From assembly GCA_030770545.1 (NCBI GenBank), contig JAUCMP010000028.1, positions 15,565,001-15,629,000 of the forward strand: DNA of 64,000 nucleotides, written 5' to 3'. Every line of letters begins with the position of its first letter. Within the stretch, counting starts at the first letter, position 1. Under the pieces are notes generated by a model. The model saw only the letters and a list, made by a program, of their open reading frames with translations, was not told the DNA's origin and searched no databases. Source of the stretch: Macropodus opercularis (taxonomy: Eukaryota; Chordata; Actinopteri; Anabantiformes; Osphronemidae). Shown piece after piece: positions 25,301 through 36,905 of this stretch. Made by a program: the position numbers and the translations under genes.

Positions 25301-26986
25301 TCTTAACTCCGTCCAAGTCAAAAATGCAGCGAGTGAGATTCTGCCCCTTTCAAAACTTTTAGCCAAAATGAAGTTTGCAGGAAGATATAAATGTGGCAGC
25401 TGATTAGCTGATGGGCCTCGCTGAGCACATCAGGCAGTGTGTCTGCAGGAATGCACATCTGAGCCTGCGCCCCAGGGACTGAGGAAACGTGTCTGTACAC
25501 TGTGAGATGGAGAGGGCGCCCTGCAGGAGCAGCTCTGACGGCCATAAAGAGCTCAGGAGAAAACGCTGTGACACGGCGCTACGCAGAGCCTCCAGCACAA
25601 TAACATGTCCAGTCCGTTAAAAGAAAAACTGGCCAAACAGTGGAAACAATGTACACACGTGCAAATTCCAATGTCAGTAAATTTACATGAGGTTCACTTC
25701 ACTATCTGACGGACAGGTGCTAATGACAGAAGCTACATTTGCAGTAAATGCTTCTTATTCCTAATAAGGCTGAACGTCCAGTCTGGAGACCGAAGACGTT
25801 TGCCATCTACTTACAAGCAACAATAAATCAGTATAGATTTGTCTGCAGCATAAGATGACAGGCCTCTGTAATCCTGAACCCTGTGACTCTGGTCATTATG
25901 GCTGCAGGCAAAACCCATATGCAGAGCCGCTCTTTGAAGGCTCTGAAATCATAGGGAAGTGCAACAAGGGCCGTCATCAAATAACTGCTCAGCACTTAGT
26001 GGGGAAGCATTCCCACCGCTCACACAACACGTCCTTGTCCCGTCGCAAACCAAACATCTAGGTGCAAAGTTGAGGGGAAGAGCTGGGCACTGGAGGGGAC
26101 GAGGGGAGGGGGAGCTTTGGAGCTTGTGGGCTTCAGTGTGGACCGGGCCACTGTGGAGATAGGGTGAACCTGCCACTTCGCCCCCCACAGACACACACAA
26201 CCACAGAGAACGTCCTGCCCTGCTTCTCGTTTATTAACACACAGCCATGCTGCCATTAGAGTTAAGTCCACGTCGTCCTTGACCGTCACATCTACTGCAC
26301 AAAACTTTTTGCACGACATGTTAATAGAACAGCCGCCGACGGCATCGCTGCAATCCATCCGTAATAACGTCCCTGCGTCCCTGTCCCTGGCAGAGGGAGT
26401 CCACCCTGCTCGCCGTGTCCACGTCCACCCAGAGGACCAGTTCCAGCCAAAGTGCGTCTCAGAAAAACAACAAAGACGCTGTTGTGTCCTCCAGGTCCAG
26501 CGCATACCAGCGGCCCAGGAGGGATTTCTACAGTGAGGTGTTTCGTCTTCTTCCTTCCATCCATGCGTAAACTACGCGTTACTGAATTACCTCCTGCGAG
26601 CGTGTCGGTCAGGGTCTCACCGTCCTCTTCAGCAGTGAGCAGAGCACAGTGGATCTGCAGCTACGCTTCATTTTTCGCATGTTCGGACGTGTGGTCTCGC
26701 CTTAATGCACCTACAGCTGCGGAACGGGTGGAAAACACGTGCGTACTTGTGCGCGCACCAAAGATAACGCGACTGTATCCAGGCGAACCATCTCCATCAT
26801 CGGCTACCGAGCTCCGCTGCTCCGTCTCGCGTTCACACAAAGTTCATTACTTCGGTTCCGAATGGTCTTACCTGCATTGACACGGGCCGCCTGTAGAACC
26901 AGGGTTAAAGTGATGAATGCGGTTAGAGTGGAATCCATAAGCCACCTTTTCGTTTTCCACCTTGTGGACCAACTTTGCATCTCCAT
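796..26986 (-). CDS. col11a1: Collagen type XI alpha-1 chain, N-terminal two-fifths (32 exons, 3' end outside window)
   Basis: Fibrillar procollagen chain; with alpha-2(XI) and alpha-1(II) it nucleates thin cartilage fibrils and limits their diameter. The spliced product shows, in order, a signal peptide, TSPN/laminin-G domain, acidic/basic variable region, short minor helix, telopeptide and uninterrupted Gly-X-Y repeats. Coding exons 5' to 3' (plus coordinates): 26872-26986, 21744-21908, 21335-21548, 19103-19265, 15263-15388, 14147-14236, 13261-13446, 12942-13040, 11645-11935, 10268-10333, 9958-9999, 9784-9846, 8820-8894, 8641-8724, 8123-8179, 7250-7303, 7090-7143, 6481-6534, 6330-6383, 5546-5599, 5138-5182, 4861-4914, 4729-4773, 4358-4411, 3726-3770, 3473-3526, 2780-2824, 2562-2615, 2446-2490, 1198-1251, 1003-1110, 796-849. 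All have GT-AG borders and phases agree. Exon order and content match tetrapod COL11A1 rather than COL5A1, and the neighbour rnpc3 agrees. Which teleost paralogue (a or b) is not decided. Confidence 0.95.
3820..3905. repeat. CA/CG-interrupted dinucleotide microsatellite
   Basis: About 86 bases of (CA)n with a central (GCAC) block and one GACA interruption, in the col11a1 intron between the exons at 3726-3770 and 4358-4411. It causes open frames on both strands that are not genes. Confidence 0.97.
8123..8179 (-). CDS. col11a1: col11a1 exon 14: junction into the major triple helix
   Basis: 57 bases. Begins LAMR and then starts the major helix with GPPGPMGLTGRSGPV; the odd size for a fibrillar exon marks the telopeptide-helix junction. 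Acceptor gtcctgcag, donor gtgagt. Confidence 0.94.
8641..8724 (-). CDS. col11a1: col11a1 exon 13: NC2/N-telopeptide
   Basis: 28 codons FRFGGDGEKGPVV SAQEAQAQA ILSQAR, a short Gly-X-Y run followed by the non-collagenous telopeptide before the major helix. The Gln/Ala-rich stretch is the family's conserved telopeptide. Acceptor tttaccag, donor gtaagt. Confidence 0.93.
8820..10333 (-). CDS. col11a1: col11a1 exons 9-12: linker and minor triple helix
   Basis: Four phase-0 exons at 10268-10333, 9958-9999, 9784-9846 and 8820-8894. They begin VAGVGGAFGQKGEKGEP, pass through GMLIEGPPGPPGPA and Gly-X-Y repeats, and end with PPGTMLMLP. Exon sizes of 66, 42, 63 and 75 bases are not all multiples of 9, as expected outside the uniform major helix. 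This minor helix lets the retained N-terminal domain fold out of the fibril gap. Confidence 0.92.
11645..11935 (-). CDS. col11a1: col11a1 exon 8: large acidic, tyrosine-rich variable-region exon
   Basis: 97 codons from AVEEDGVGAYATEAG to AAETDVSEST. It contains short internal repeats YDFKEYDLKEYDL followed by LYDYGAYDEYG, typical of the Tyr-rich segment that projects from fibril surfaces. Acceptor ggctacaag, donor gtaagtatc; phase 0 both ends. Confidence 0.92.
12805..12838. repeat. Perfect 34-base inverted repeat (16-base arms, 2-base spacer)
   Basis: Left arm aagacacagccgttca, spacer tt, right arm its exact reverse complement. In col11a1 transcripts it would form a 16-bp hairpin about 100 bases downstream of the exon 7 donor. 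No transposon termini or target duplication are evident around it. Confidence 0.9.
12942..13040 (-). CDS. col11a1: col11a1 exon 7: variable region
   Basis: 33 codons, phase 0 both ends, LNNVEGDYYTDIDYG... to TSGPYE; acidic and Tyr-containing. Acceptor atgactcag, donor gtaatttt. A perfect 34-base inverted repeat lies about 100 bases beyond its donor (12805-12838). Confidence 0.87.
13261..13446 (-). CDS. col11a1: col11a1 exon 6B-like: strongly basic variable-region exon
   Basis: 62 codons, phase 0 both ends, beginning RKKRSVSVKKKRSRK and ending ARPRGNFR; dominated by Lys/Arg and almost without acidic residues. In mammals exon 6B gives a basic isoform that differs from the acidic 6A form in matrix interactions. 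It directly follows the acidic exon, so both alternatives are preserved in this fish. Acceptor ctcttccag, donor gtaaac. Confidence 0.88.
14147..14236 (-). CDS. col11a1: col11a1 exon 6A-like: acidic variable-region exon
   Basis: 30 codons rich in Asp, Glu and Tyr (YATDDLDHTDSYDYS...TDEYSEPQ), flanked by acceptor ctctctag and donor gtaaat, phase 0 on both sides. Position and composition match mammalian exon 6A, used mutually exclusively with basic exon 6B. Tyr residues next to Asp are candidates for sulfation (inference). Confidence 0.88.
15263..15388 (-). CDS. col11a1: col11a1 exon 5: TSPN/variable-region junction
   Basis: 42 codons, opening GDIQQLLIVADPQAAYDY and containing the C-E-H-Y-S-P-D-C motif whose two cysteines close the TSPN fold; ends AQEPDYQ. 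Both borders are phase 0, so downstream variable-region exons can be included or skipped without a frameshift. Confidence 0.95.
16923..16944 (+). other. G-quadruplex motif
   Basis: Four G runs of 4, 4, 5 and 6 separated by single bases (GGGG-A-GGGG-T-GGGGG-T-GGGGGG). Single-base loops predict a very stable parallel quadruplex. It lies in the 3.7-kb intron between the exons at 15263-15388 and 19103-19265, with the G strand opposite to the col11a1 transcript. Confidence 0.8.
19103..19265 (-). CDS. col11a1: col11a1 exon 4: end of TSPN/laminin-G domain
   Basis: One base completing the preceding Lys codon plus 54 codons from WHRVAISVEKK to GARILDERLFQ, with the conserved Cys of IADCKRK. Donor gtaacgct, acceptor gttgaccag. 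Confidence 0.95.
21335..21548 (-). CDS. col11a1: col11a1 exon 3: TSPN/laminin-G core
   Basis: Encodes FPEDFSILTTLRPESG through GVEVGRSPVFLYEDQ to NLADGK, the central beta-sandwich strands of the TSPN domain. The split Lys codon (AA/G) is completed by the next exon, which then opens with Trp-His as in other vertebrates. Acceptor gtacag, donor gtacgtc. Confidence 0.94.
21744..21908 (-). CDS. col11a1: col11a1 exon 2: start of TSPN/laminin-G domain
   Basis: Encodes 54 full codons beginning EPVDVLKVLEF and ending near TQLFPG, the amino end of the thrombospondin-N-like (PARP) domain, with its first conserved Cys in GFCTNR. Borders: acceptor ctgaacag, donor gtgagacc. Phase 1 in and phase 1 out, matching exons 1 and 3. 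Confidence 0.93.
23391..24761. repeat. 16-bp G/A-rich minisatellite, about 86 units
   Basis: Unit atggaggagggagacc with variants (aacatgg, ccctgg, aggccatgg, gaacgtgg, gaagggggg). Because 16 is not a multiple of 3, the frame repeats every 48 bases and all frames stay open, giving long spurious frames on both strands, including a 564-residue one. Higher-order structure is visible: the 120 bases at 24181-24300 recur exactly at 24481-24600, and a block near 23760-23850 recurs about 239 bases later. It sits in col11a1 intron 1, between exons at 21908 and 26872. Confidence 0.97.
26872..26986 (-). CDS. col11a1: col11a1 exon 1: start codon and signal peptide
   Basis: Starts MEMQSWSTRWKTKRW, close to the known COL11A1 start, followed by a hydrophobic stretch (TAFITLTLVL) and a small-residue cleavage region near VNA; the chain is thus targeted to the secretory pathway. 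The chosen ATG at 26986 has a strong context (gcgaccATGG); a second in-frame ATG lies two codons on. The exon ends one base into an Ala codon that the next exon completes. The frame stays open upstream to an ATG at 27166, but that extension has no signal-peptide character and is probably 5'UTR. Confidence 0.92.
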
Positions 26987-28840
26987 GGTCGCTCGCCCCC
27001 ACAAGCGATTCAAACTTCTGGGCGACTTCAGGTGCTTCTTACTGATTCCACAATCCCAGCTGATGATGGAAACGTTCCTACAAAAAAGCCATAAGTGAGC
27101 AGTGTTCGCCTCTTCTCTCAGCCACAACGAGGCCCCCGATCGTCCTCCCCGGTGCCCAGCCTTCACAGTGAAGGTAGTCGGGCTTTAACCAAAACGCACA
27201 GTGGCGTCGCTACACTTGACGCGTCCACGGACAGGAGGGTTGGGCTCCACGAACCAGAGTCCCGATTACAGGCAAATGACAAGTGAAGCAGCCCCCGATT
27301 AGCAAATCACGGGGCTGGAAACTCTCCTTCGGGTCCACCCATTCGCTGTGGAAGGCGCCCCTCAAGAGGAGCGGGTGGAAAAACGAATCCCTGCTGGAGA
27401 TGCCGTGCAGGCTACTGCCATGAGCTGAGCCACAAGAAATGACCAACAGGAAAGCTCACGTTTGGTTCGTTTTCTGTGCGTTGAAGAAAGTACAGTAACA
27501 CGTTACACTCCACGAACAGTGGGGACCGTTTCTGACAGGCTTCACCTCCGTGAATGATAGAAAACATTCTATCCAAGCGTTGGATTCACTTCTACTGTAT
27601 AACAGCATCTTTCCTTTCCATTGAACTGAATCTGTTTTCTAATTTAAATCTCAACTGAATGTGTTGGTGCCTTTATTAGTAAACGGCTCCACTGCATGAC
27701 TTTACTTTTAACAGCTTCACTTAGGACAAATCAGGTGTGTGTGTGATAACTGCTCTGGACACACACACTTACACACTGACTGCAGGGGGGTGCAGCGTTC
27801 CCTTTGGACGCAGGGGTCATTCCAGGGGACAGTCAGCTCCTTGTATCCCTTGGCTCGCCCCAGCAGAAGGCACAGATCCCGCCCGGACTCTGTCTGTCAG
27901 CCAGCTTGTCGTCTCCTCGGTCAGTCACACTCGGCCCGGTTCCAGCCGAACAATATCAGATGCTCCTGCTGGATGCCCAGTGGCAGAAAGCCACTTGGCT
28001 CGGACGAACCGGTGTCGGGGAACAGAGGGTTTTGTGGTGCACCCTGTCCTCTCGTGGTACAGACATCAAAATCCTTTTCAAAGTCTGCTCCCCTGTCAGG
28101 TTTTTATGGAGGTCTTAATATTCCCAAGCAAAACGAAGCGCTGCCTTTAAAATTAGAGTCACAGGAAACTATTCCAGTTCAATTCTGCACACGTTCTTTA
28201 GATTTTTCCACTTTTTGAAATGAATTAGCAGCGGCCCTGCAAACAGCGCTGACGTGACATGAGAAACAGCGACAGCTACAGATGGCAGCCTCAGGGACAG
28301 TACGGCTCACACGCCATTCAAAATGTGCTGCTTCCATTTCCTGTGGGATGAAGAGACTCTGGACACTGAACAAAGCTCAAGCTCCCTTCATGCTTCCAGT
28401 CGACTCACGACCTAAGAATCAGCAGTTTACGTGTCTGGTGTGACGCTGTAGCACGATTCTGCTGAGCAGCAAGTAGAACACAGCTGATGGTAGACGTCTT
28501 CGCAACACACAGTCAAACAAACTATCAGCATTTATTTATTTATTTATTACTTTATTATTATTTTCACATCTCGTATTAACATCATTGCCAAACGACCCTG
28601 CGCTCATTTCTAGGTGGATACAGCCACAGGTGACGGTTGAAGCAATTGGATTACGACATCAGTGAAAGTACAACGAACTGCATCATCACTTGCAACCAAG
28701 ACATAATAGGATCCATAATAAAGTCAATAGGTCCTTCAGTCTGAAAGACTGAGGTTGTTTGTTGGGTGGCTCATAGGAGAAGTTTCTCCAGTTAATCTGA
28801 CTGCACGTGGACGGTGGGAGGAAGCTGGAGTATGACAGAA

Positions 28841-28866
28841 CACACACACACACACACACACACACA
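28841..28866. repeat. (CA)13 microsatellite
   Basis: Thirteen uninterrupted CA units in intergenic DNA. Confidence 0.97.
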
Positions 28867-31800
28867 GAAGGCACCTGGATTTAAACATTGTATTTATATG
28901 CCGCACATTTACTGGGTAACCTCTAAATAAAAACGAACTGCTTTTGCTTGAGACGAGATTAAGACACAAGCACTTTTCACGCGCAGCCTCGAGCCGACCG
29001 CTGGCCGCTGTCCGTCACTGTTTACACGGTGCCCTCTGGAGCATAAAGGCCTCTTTCTCTGCCTCCGATGAGCAAAATAACCTTCCTTTCACTTCACTAA
29101 CGTTATGTTTGGCTTCCACAGTGTTGCATTAGGATAAATACACTTTATAATCTATCAATTGGTAAATTTAGACTGAAACACTTTTATTAGAAGCTTAACC
29201 CATTTTAGTGTAATTAGAGGCAGTGTGTGGAAAATCAGGGCCTCGTTTGTTTGAAGGCTTTGGGCGTTTGAAGGATATATTTTTTCAGTGGACAGGACTC
29301 GTCGCTGTCATAGGCTGCACTCTGCCAGTTACAAGCATGTATTTTCAGTGTGGTCTACGACGCAGCTCACCACAGTTAACATCTGGCTAAATGTCTCCGT
29401 TCTCAGCCGGTTGGAGTCTACCATGAGGACCAGTACATCTTCAATTATAATACATTCTTCAGTGGTTCGACATTAATCATTATGCAATTTACAGATTGTG
29501 CAGAATGTAGTTTTCACATGTCAACGACTAAAACTCTGATTCTACAGCACAGGATAATTTGTCTGGACCGATCTTCTGTCTGGGCGAACTAGCTTCATCT
29601 GAAGTTATCGTAAAATCACATTAAATATGATTCGCATCCTATTAAAGCTGATGTGAAGTGATGGCTGTGTTGTATGACCCTGACTTGGTCTTCATGGGTT
29701 TATTTACAGCGTATGAGGCGATTTGTGCAACGTCTGGCATAATAACAAACAATATAAAGACCTCAGGTAATATATGACTCCTACCTGGCAATTTTGAGCA
29801 GTATCGAAAAAAGTATTTGACTTTTAAGAGTTCACAAAATGTGAGTAGATCACATTTTGACGACTGCTGCACCGATTTCCGCTGCATAATTGGTCAAGTC
29901 TTCACCTACTGTGCAGTTCTTTTTCCCAGCAATCAGGAGAGGGGTGAAGGTAGCGCAGTGTGTTCGCACCACCTGGTCGAGGCGGATCTCAAGCGAACCC
30001 CCTGGGACAAAAAATGCAGAGCTGCGTGACCTCGGTATGTGAGGCTGCGGCTGTAAAAAACAGACGGCAGGTATACTGAGCATATATAGCGCACGCCCTC
30101 TGCTGCGCCATCATACTGTACAGGTAAAAGTTAGAGGTTCACACTGAGGCTCGTACTGTAGCTGGAACGACCCGACTCCCTCTCGGTCCCGCAGCAGCAG
30201 GCCTCAAACACTATGACCTCCAGATGGAAGCCAACACTGGCTGAGTGATGAGTCACTTTACGAAATGACTACGAATGATGATGCGACACCAAATGTGCTG
30301 AGACTGTAGATACGGTAGAAACGAAATCATCGAAGACGTGCCACTGTGCACAGAAACAAATAAACACATTACACGGATTCTAACTGTTCAGCTTCACTTT
30401 AGGATTCACAGAGGCGCTTGAATGCACCAAACATTTCCAGTCATGCCTTCTTTTGAGAAGGAGTGAAAGTGACAGAGTCTTCAGTGTGATGGATCATCTA
30501 CTGTACTGTAGGTCAAGCAGTTTACATGATTCCACAAGCCTATACTCACGCCTCACAATTACGACTCGTTTGAAGCAGCTGCCTGAGGAACAGGAAGAAA
30601 TCAAGTTATTTTTAAAAATCTGTGCCTACAGGTAAAGGATAGTGGCGCGAACAGCAGCCAGTTTTCAACCGTTAGAATAAATCATGCTCAAAAAGAAAAG
30701 TGCTGGAGCATAAATAAATAAAAAGGGGGTAGATGAAAAATAGTTTTAATTTCCTCTGATCTTTAAGTGAAGTCTGGAGAGTTAAGGAGAGTGTAGCATC
30801 ACTGTGTTTGTGATATTTCCATCAATACAAACTCATTACATTTGCTCATTGTGTATCAGTTTTAGAAGCTGCCTCTCAAAAATCACTGCACATGCTGCAG
30901 CTCCTGGATCCTCCCGGTGTTTGTTAATGGGCATGGACTGACGTAATTATGAGTCAGTATTAAATCTTTTCTTCACTTTGGTGAAAGCAACGTGTCTCCG
31001 TAGCTTGAAAACTCCCGTTTCACAGAGCTGCTTTTACCGTATCACCTCGGTTTACAAATGATACAAACATTCTTCAGTTGTGTAAAATTCACAAGCTCAC
31101 TATCAGGATCATCTGTCCGCGTCATCCTGCCGTTGTGCATAGCTGCCCTATTTGACCTTTAACCCTAAGGAAGCCTGTTGTAGAGGTCATGAAGCCCTCA
31201 CCTTCAGTTAGAGTGTGGTCCGCGACAACCCCCTTCTCCCACAGACTCTCTGTGTTCACATGCGGTAAAAGAATAACCCACACAAAATATATAAAACTTC
31301 GTTGAGGCATGTGCTGGGGTTTGGTTCCTGGCGGATGAAATGACTCTGATTTGAATCCTCTGCTCAGCCTGGTGCCTTCTGTGTCCCTGTGTCCCAGCAC
31401 ACATGCAGTCTGGTTAATCGGTGCCTCTAAATGTCCTGTAGGTGTGTGTGAGTCTGTCTCTCTCTGTGTCTCACCGTGATGGACTGGCCACCTGTTCGGT
31501 GTCTACCCTGCCTCTTGCTTAGTGACAGCTGGGCCTGACCCTTACGAGGACAAGCACTTAAACCATATAACAAGATCACATTGACTAGAGAACATATTTG
31601 GATGCCTCTGATCATGGCTGCAGCCCATTTAACACATGCCGCCTAATATTAAGAAAGAATTTTTTCAAAGCTATTGATCGAAAATCCAGAGAAATACAAT
31701 CTGATTCGAATATCCTGACATGTAAACATTTTGTTTGTTGATGACTACCTGTTCAAGTAAACAGATCTTTGATTCAGTTTGTCTTTTGAAGGGATGTGCT

Positions 31801-32004
31801 GATGACATAATGGGTCATGTGATACCGTGAACATTTATTGCAGCTTCTCCAGCCTTTTCTGCAACGTGAAGTAATGTCCGGGTCCAGTAGGTGAGAGCAC
31901 GCACCTTAAATGATGCTTAAATCCCGTTCAGTGCCCTGTGTAGGCAACGTGTGAATGGTTTTAATGCCTACCTAATATTATCTACTTCATAATTTGATAC
32001 TCAT

Positions 32005-32124
32005 TCACTCATCTTCTTCGCGGGTGAGCTGGAGCCTGTCCCAGCCGTCTACGGGCGTGAGGCGGGGTTCACCCGGGACAGGTCGCCAGTCTGTCGCAGG
32101 GATAATAATAATAACAATAATCAT
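32005..32124 (+). mobile_element. Dispersed teleost repeat fragment (SINE/LINE 3'-end type)
   Basis: Contains ggtgagctggagcctgtccc, gtctacgggcgtgaggcgg and acaggtcgccagtctgtcgc, a sequence I recognise as widely dispersed in teleost genomes, followed by an ATA-rich simple tail (ataataataataac). The tail after a conserved end suggests insertion by target-primed reverse transcription. I cannot name the family with certainty. Confidence 0.6.
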
Positions 32125-35100
32125 TTGATACTGTCTCTATAAATGACATCTTGTATGGGTTATGTGTACAGTAAACAAAGAGACAGCTACAGCCTGGTGA
32201 CAAGTCGGCTACTGGAAGGCCTGAGCTGCGCTACATACACATTAAATGACAGTTAGGTTCGTTACCAACTACCAAAGCTGTTGCTGCAGGAAACAACAAA
32301 AAGTGTTAAAAAAGAATAAATGGAACATGTCTGTCGTCCAGCTGTGAGCCTCCATGGCCCAGTGGAGGCCTGGGTCAGTAGTAATGACCTGTTTGTAGGT
32401 CAGTGATTGGTTCTAATGTGGACAGATCAAGCAGGATGACAGCAGAAACAGCAGAAACAGCTTTGTCTCAGCCAGCCTTGTGCAGACGGACTCCAGCTGC
32501 TCCTGTAGCACCTCTGTTATAATCATTTGAACCTTCGTCTCGATCCCACTGGACCTGACCTGACTGACAGGCTCCAGCCTTCTGCTTTAGTGCAAGAGGG
32601 AGAAGGGACGGAAAGGACGCCGTGTCCCTCACCTCACCCTCACCTGAATGAAAACACCGAGCCATCATGGCTCACTGTAAACTTGATCTGATTGATTGTC
32701 TGGTGCCGGGACACAGTTCTAGAAAACTGTAGCAGACTAAGTGCTTCAGATGATGAGTGAGTGAGTGCAACAAGATGTTTCTTAGATGGATAATGATGCA
32801 TGTATGTATGTTTAAGGTTACTCCTGTCAAACACAACCAACAGGTACAGTAGCTCCAACCAAGCAACATATGTCATTTATTGACATTTGTGCAGACGTAG
32901 CAATGATAAATGACACATCAGTAAAATGTGCTTCTGTGGGTCCTGTCAGGACGAAAGTGTCCTTTCTGTGGCTTCAGCACCTGCCCCTCAGAATATCTGT
33001 GCACAGCCCTGGTTCCAGAAAACTATCCAGACTCCACGACGATTATGAAATGTCTAGAAGGATTCCTAATCATTAAAGGATGTGTGTTTCTAAAGCTGAG
33101 TCCATCCTGCCACATCAGCTCCATCACACACTTTCTAGTAAATGGACAAAAAAAATAAATAACATTCCCTCATTTGGTGTTTTTAGGAGGATGTAGGTTG
33201 GTCGGTTATGTTACATTGGTTGTGTTTTCCGTTTATTGGGATTAATATGAACATCATTACCATCCGGCTGTGACGTCTTTCAGCATATTTTTGATTGCAG
33301 GATTCACTGCTGAGCCACTTCAGTCCACATGTCTGAGTCATTTGGTGTGAATGAATATCTCTAACGTTGACCCCGAGTCATTACGCTGCAAATCCTTCCT
33401 GCTGTGGTCACCAGTCCACCAGCTACAGTACATTCCTCACCCTGGACTCCTGACCTCCCCTCACCCAGCCCTTCCAGGGTGGGTGACACCGACTGCACAC
33501 TTCGTGCCTTCTTTCTCCATCGGGCCTGCTCATACGTGGACAGGAAGAGACCTGGTGGGTAAACACATGGACCGGTTTGAGCCTGTCCGATGGAAGTGCA
33601 GGTTGCCTTAACAGAGGGCCCTCATTACATTAAACACAGGGAGGCATTTAGCTGAAGTATGAACACTGGTCAGACTCAAAGTGCGTGTTTACATGGACCC
33701 TGAAATCTGGTGTTTCACCGGGAGAAGGACAGAAGATTTCTACCTTCACTCGGCGCCAGAGACTGACTGAGCACAAGATATGGGCCTGACCTGTAAATCA
33801 AGCACAACCTGACGCTGGACATAAACCGAACAGGCACCATTTCCTCACCATCCCCATCAAACGCTGATGAAACAGACACTAACCACAGTTCCTATTATTT
33901 CAGACTCCGATCAGCCAGAATCCTTCGTCACATATATTTATCATACACACATATTCCCATAGATATATAATCTACACGCATATTCTCATATTTTGTATAT
34001 TCAGCTTTAAGTATCTACACAACATAATCACAAACATAATTGTGCAAATAAAAGAAGACGCGCAAAACATGCACAGCTGTTTTCCTTAGGAACAGAATCA
34101 GACAAACACCCACTGCTACATAAACAATATTCATAATCTTAATACTTACAATATGGCACATCTGTAGCGCACACGTCAGCGCCCGTGTGGCTTGTCCTGG
34201 TGACAGCATATGGCAGCAATGACACAATCCGTTCGTGCACAAGTGAAAAGAAACAAGCAACAAAGAATAGATGAAGTAGCTCGTATGAAGAGCCAGCGTC
34301 ACGTGAACATGACCTTTCAGAGAGACGCGCATCAGTATATTAAAAGAAATCCATCAAAGCCATCAAAACAAAGTTAGCGGAAGACGTTTTCACATACACA
34401 CTGAATCCAGACATTGTGTCCGTTGGGGCTTTTGCCATGTAACACGATGTTGTCTGAGTCCGACGGGGACAATGTGCTTTCAGTTACAGAGAGGGGGATA
34501 CGAGAACATACAATATCAGTGTTCACAGTTTCACTGCATGTAAACAGCTGAAGATAAACAAGAATTTTACCTGCAGTCGTCTTCAAGTTTCATTTGATTT
34601 AAATCATCTGATTTCATTCAGCACTAATTTACTCTAAGTTAAATCCCCTCACGACGCCCAGATCAGACCAGAGGGGCTGTCGCACCTCCTCCACCACGAC
34701 TACTGTGATACATTCTGATCATGAGCATGAACTCATGCCAACACTAGTCTAATATGTATGTGTTCGTTTTAGTAAGAACAACCTGGCAGGCTACTGCTAC
34801 TGTACCCATAAACACAGTATGTTGGTGTGGAATAAATCCAGGCTTTTCACTATTTGAAAGTCACAACTTTGTGCAAGCGTAAGGTAAACAGCTGGCTCAA
34901 TTAGCATGGCTTGAACAGGTCTGTAATCCCGAACAGCCCGACTGAGCGGTGGCTTCTCCGAGAGGCAGCGCAGTAGAGTCACCATGTACCGGCATTCAAC
35001 ACCCATCTGACAAATGGACTCGGTCAAACGCACACACATGTGCAGCGTTAAACGCTCAGACCGGAAGAGGAAGTACTGAATAAAACCACACATCAGAACC

Positions 35101-36905
35101 AGTGTGGAAAGAAAAGCTCCATCATCCAGCTTTCAGGTGCAGCGTCTACTTAAATGCTCAAATGAAATGATGTTGAATAAAATAAAGTTCCCAACGTGAT
35201 GAGTTCACGGCGTCATGATAAACTCAGAACCTACGGTGTACGTTGTGCAGGAAACACACTCCGTTGCTACAGTCACGGCCCCTCATGAAAGAGCCCATTT
35301 AAAGCCCCAGAGCCTGGCCATGACCTGAATTTACTGTCTGGTGTGAGTTAGCCCAGTCAGGGGATGCACTATGGGAGCTGAGCGGGACCGTAGGACCACG
35401 TTGCAGGTCCAAAGGTATTCTCTAAACTTCTTAAAGTTAGTTTCTGCTATTTACCAATGTTATTTGGTTCTGTTAACTTACTTGCTTTTTTTCAAACTGA
35501 ATCCCAGATATGTGTTTTTGGCAGGGTTTCATATTTATTTCCCTCAAAATCACAAACAGGAAGTCTCATAACTGCCAGATTTGATCATCTGATGCAGGAA
35601 TCTAGCTGGACCGTCATTCAGTGGACAACCACAGGAAGGAAAAACATTAACACAAATAAGAGTGTTGACTTTATTCACGTGGCAGCCATTTTGAACGAAC
35701 TCCACTGTGAGCAAGTAAATCCTGCAATGGATTTGTGCATTTACACAGTAAATGCTTTAAAATGAGATCTGCAGCAACAGAGGACCAGAACTGAAGCTGG
35801 CTAACGGGACACAGCATGATGTCCAGACCAGGGCGTTAGGTGTTAAGTGAATAAATAGGTCATTACTGAGCAACATGTGGACGAGCAGCGTGGACTTGTA
35901 ACCTCAGACTTTTTCTGTTGGTCTTTATTATGCCGCAATGTTACTGCCGAACTGTAAGAGACAACATTCCAATCAGCGTCTCCGTCCCGTTTCCTCTCCC
36001 TCGCTCTGACACACTACCTCCGAGTGGCAGGAGGAGGATCGAGTGTCTGCCATACCCTCCCATCACCTGTGAAATTTCAGAGCCAGGCCACGGTGAAAGG
36101 GGGTATTGTGTCCCCCTGACGAGGAATGCCCTCGCGTCGCTCCTCAAAGGTTTCATTTGGTCAGGAATTTGGAGGCATCTCGAGAAGTGTAGAGGGGAGT
36201 TTGTTGGGGGTGGGGATGGAGAGCTGAGAGCCAACACAGGGCAGGATGCTGGCCTTCATTGTGCGAGACACAGAACCGATACCGTTTTAACCCAACCCTT
36301 AGATAATGTCATTTTTCATGACCCCGTCAAAACTGAATTAACGTGTTGTCATTAAGAACTGTTAAGGACCTTTTTTAAAACGATACAAAGACAGTGTAAT
36401 TTAGTTTTTCCAGTAGTATTCAATGCATGTTGGCAAAGGAACTTTAAACTATATTTTAAGCAACATTTGCCTGTAAATTCAAAGAGGATTCCTGCTGGTA
36501 TTTCATGTGGAGAGGCTGACACCTGCTGGCTAAGCTGTAGCGCTGTAGGACTGTTTGGCGGCGTTCATCTCATCATGCAGATTTTTGTTGCATTGTGCAG
36601 GAGGATTTATATTACTAACATTACTAAGATAAAAAAAGAATAATGCACTGCAATAATCACTTGTAATAAGCTGTGTCCTGTAATTATTCTCACTAGGGGG
36701 TGTACGGATGTGCCAGTTTTTACTAAACTGGGGAAGAATATTGACTAAATTTAAACTTTTCCATGTTGCACATAAGCTTGTGCCACAGCAGATATTTGCA
36801 AGTGTTGTTTTTAGTTTTCACACATTGGAGAGATGAGGACCAACATTCTTAACAACTCATATGTAGACGCAGCCTTTTTAGTTGTCATTATAAATCTGCT
36901 CCGGT

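Noticed and set aside
27737..28218. Three overlapping plus-strand open frames of 104-159 codons
   Set aside because: Different frames overlap, no recognisable domain, no splice-site support; probably a chance GC-rich stretch low in stops.
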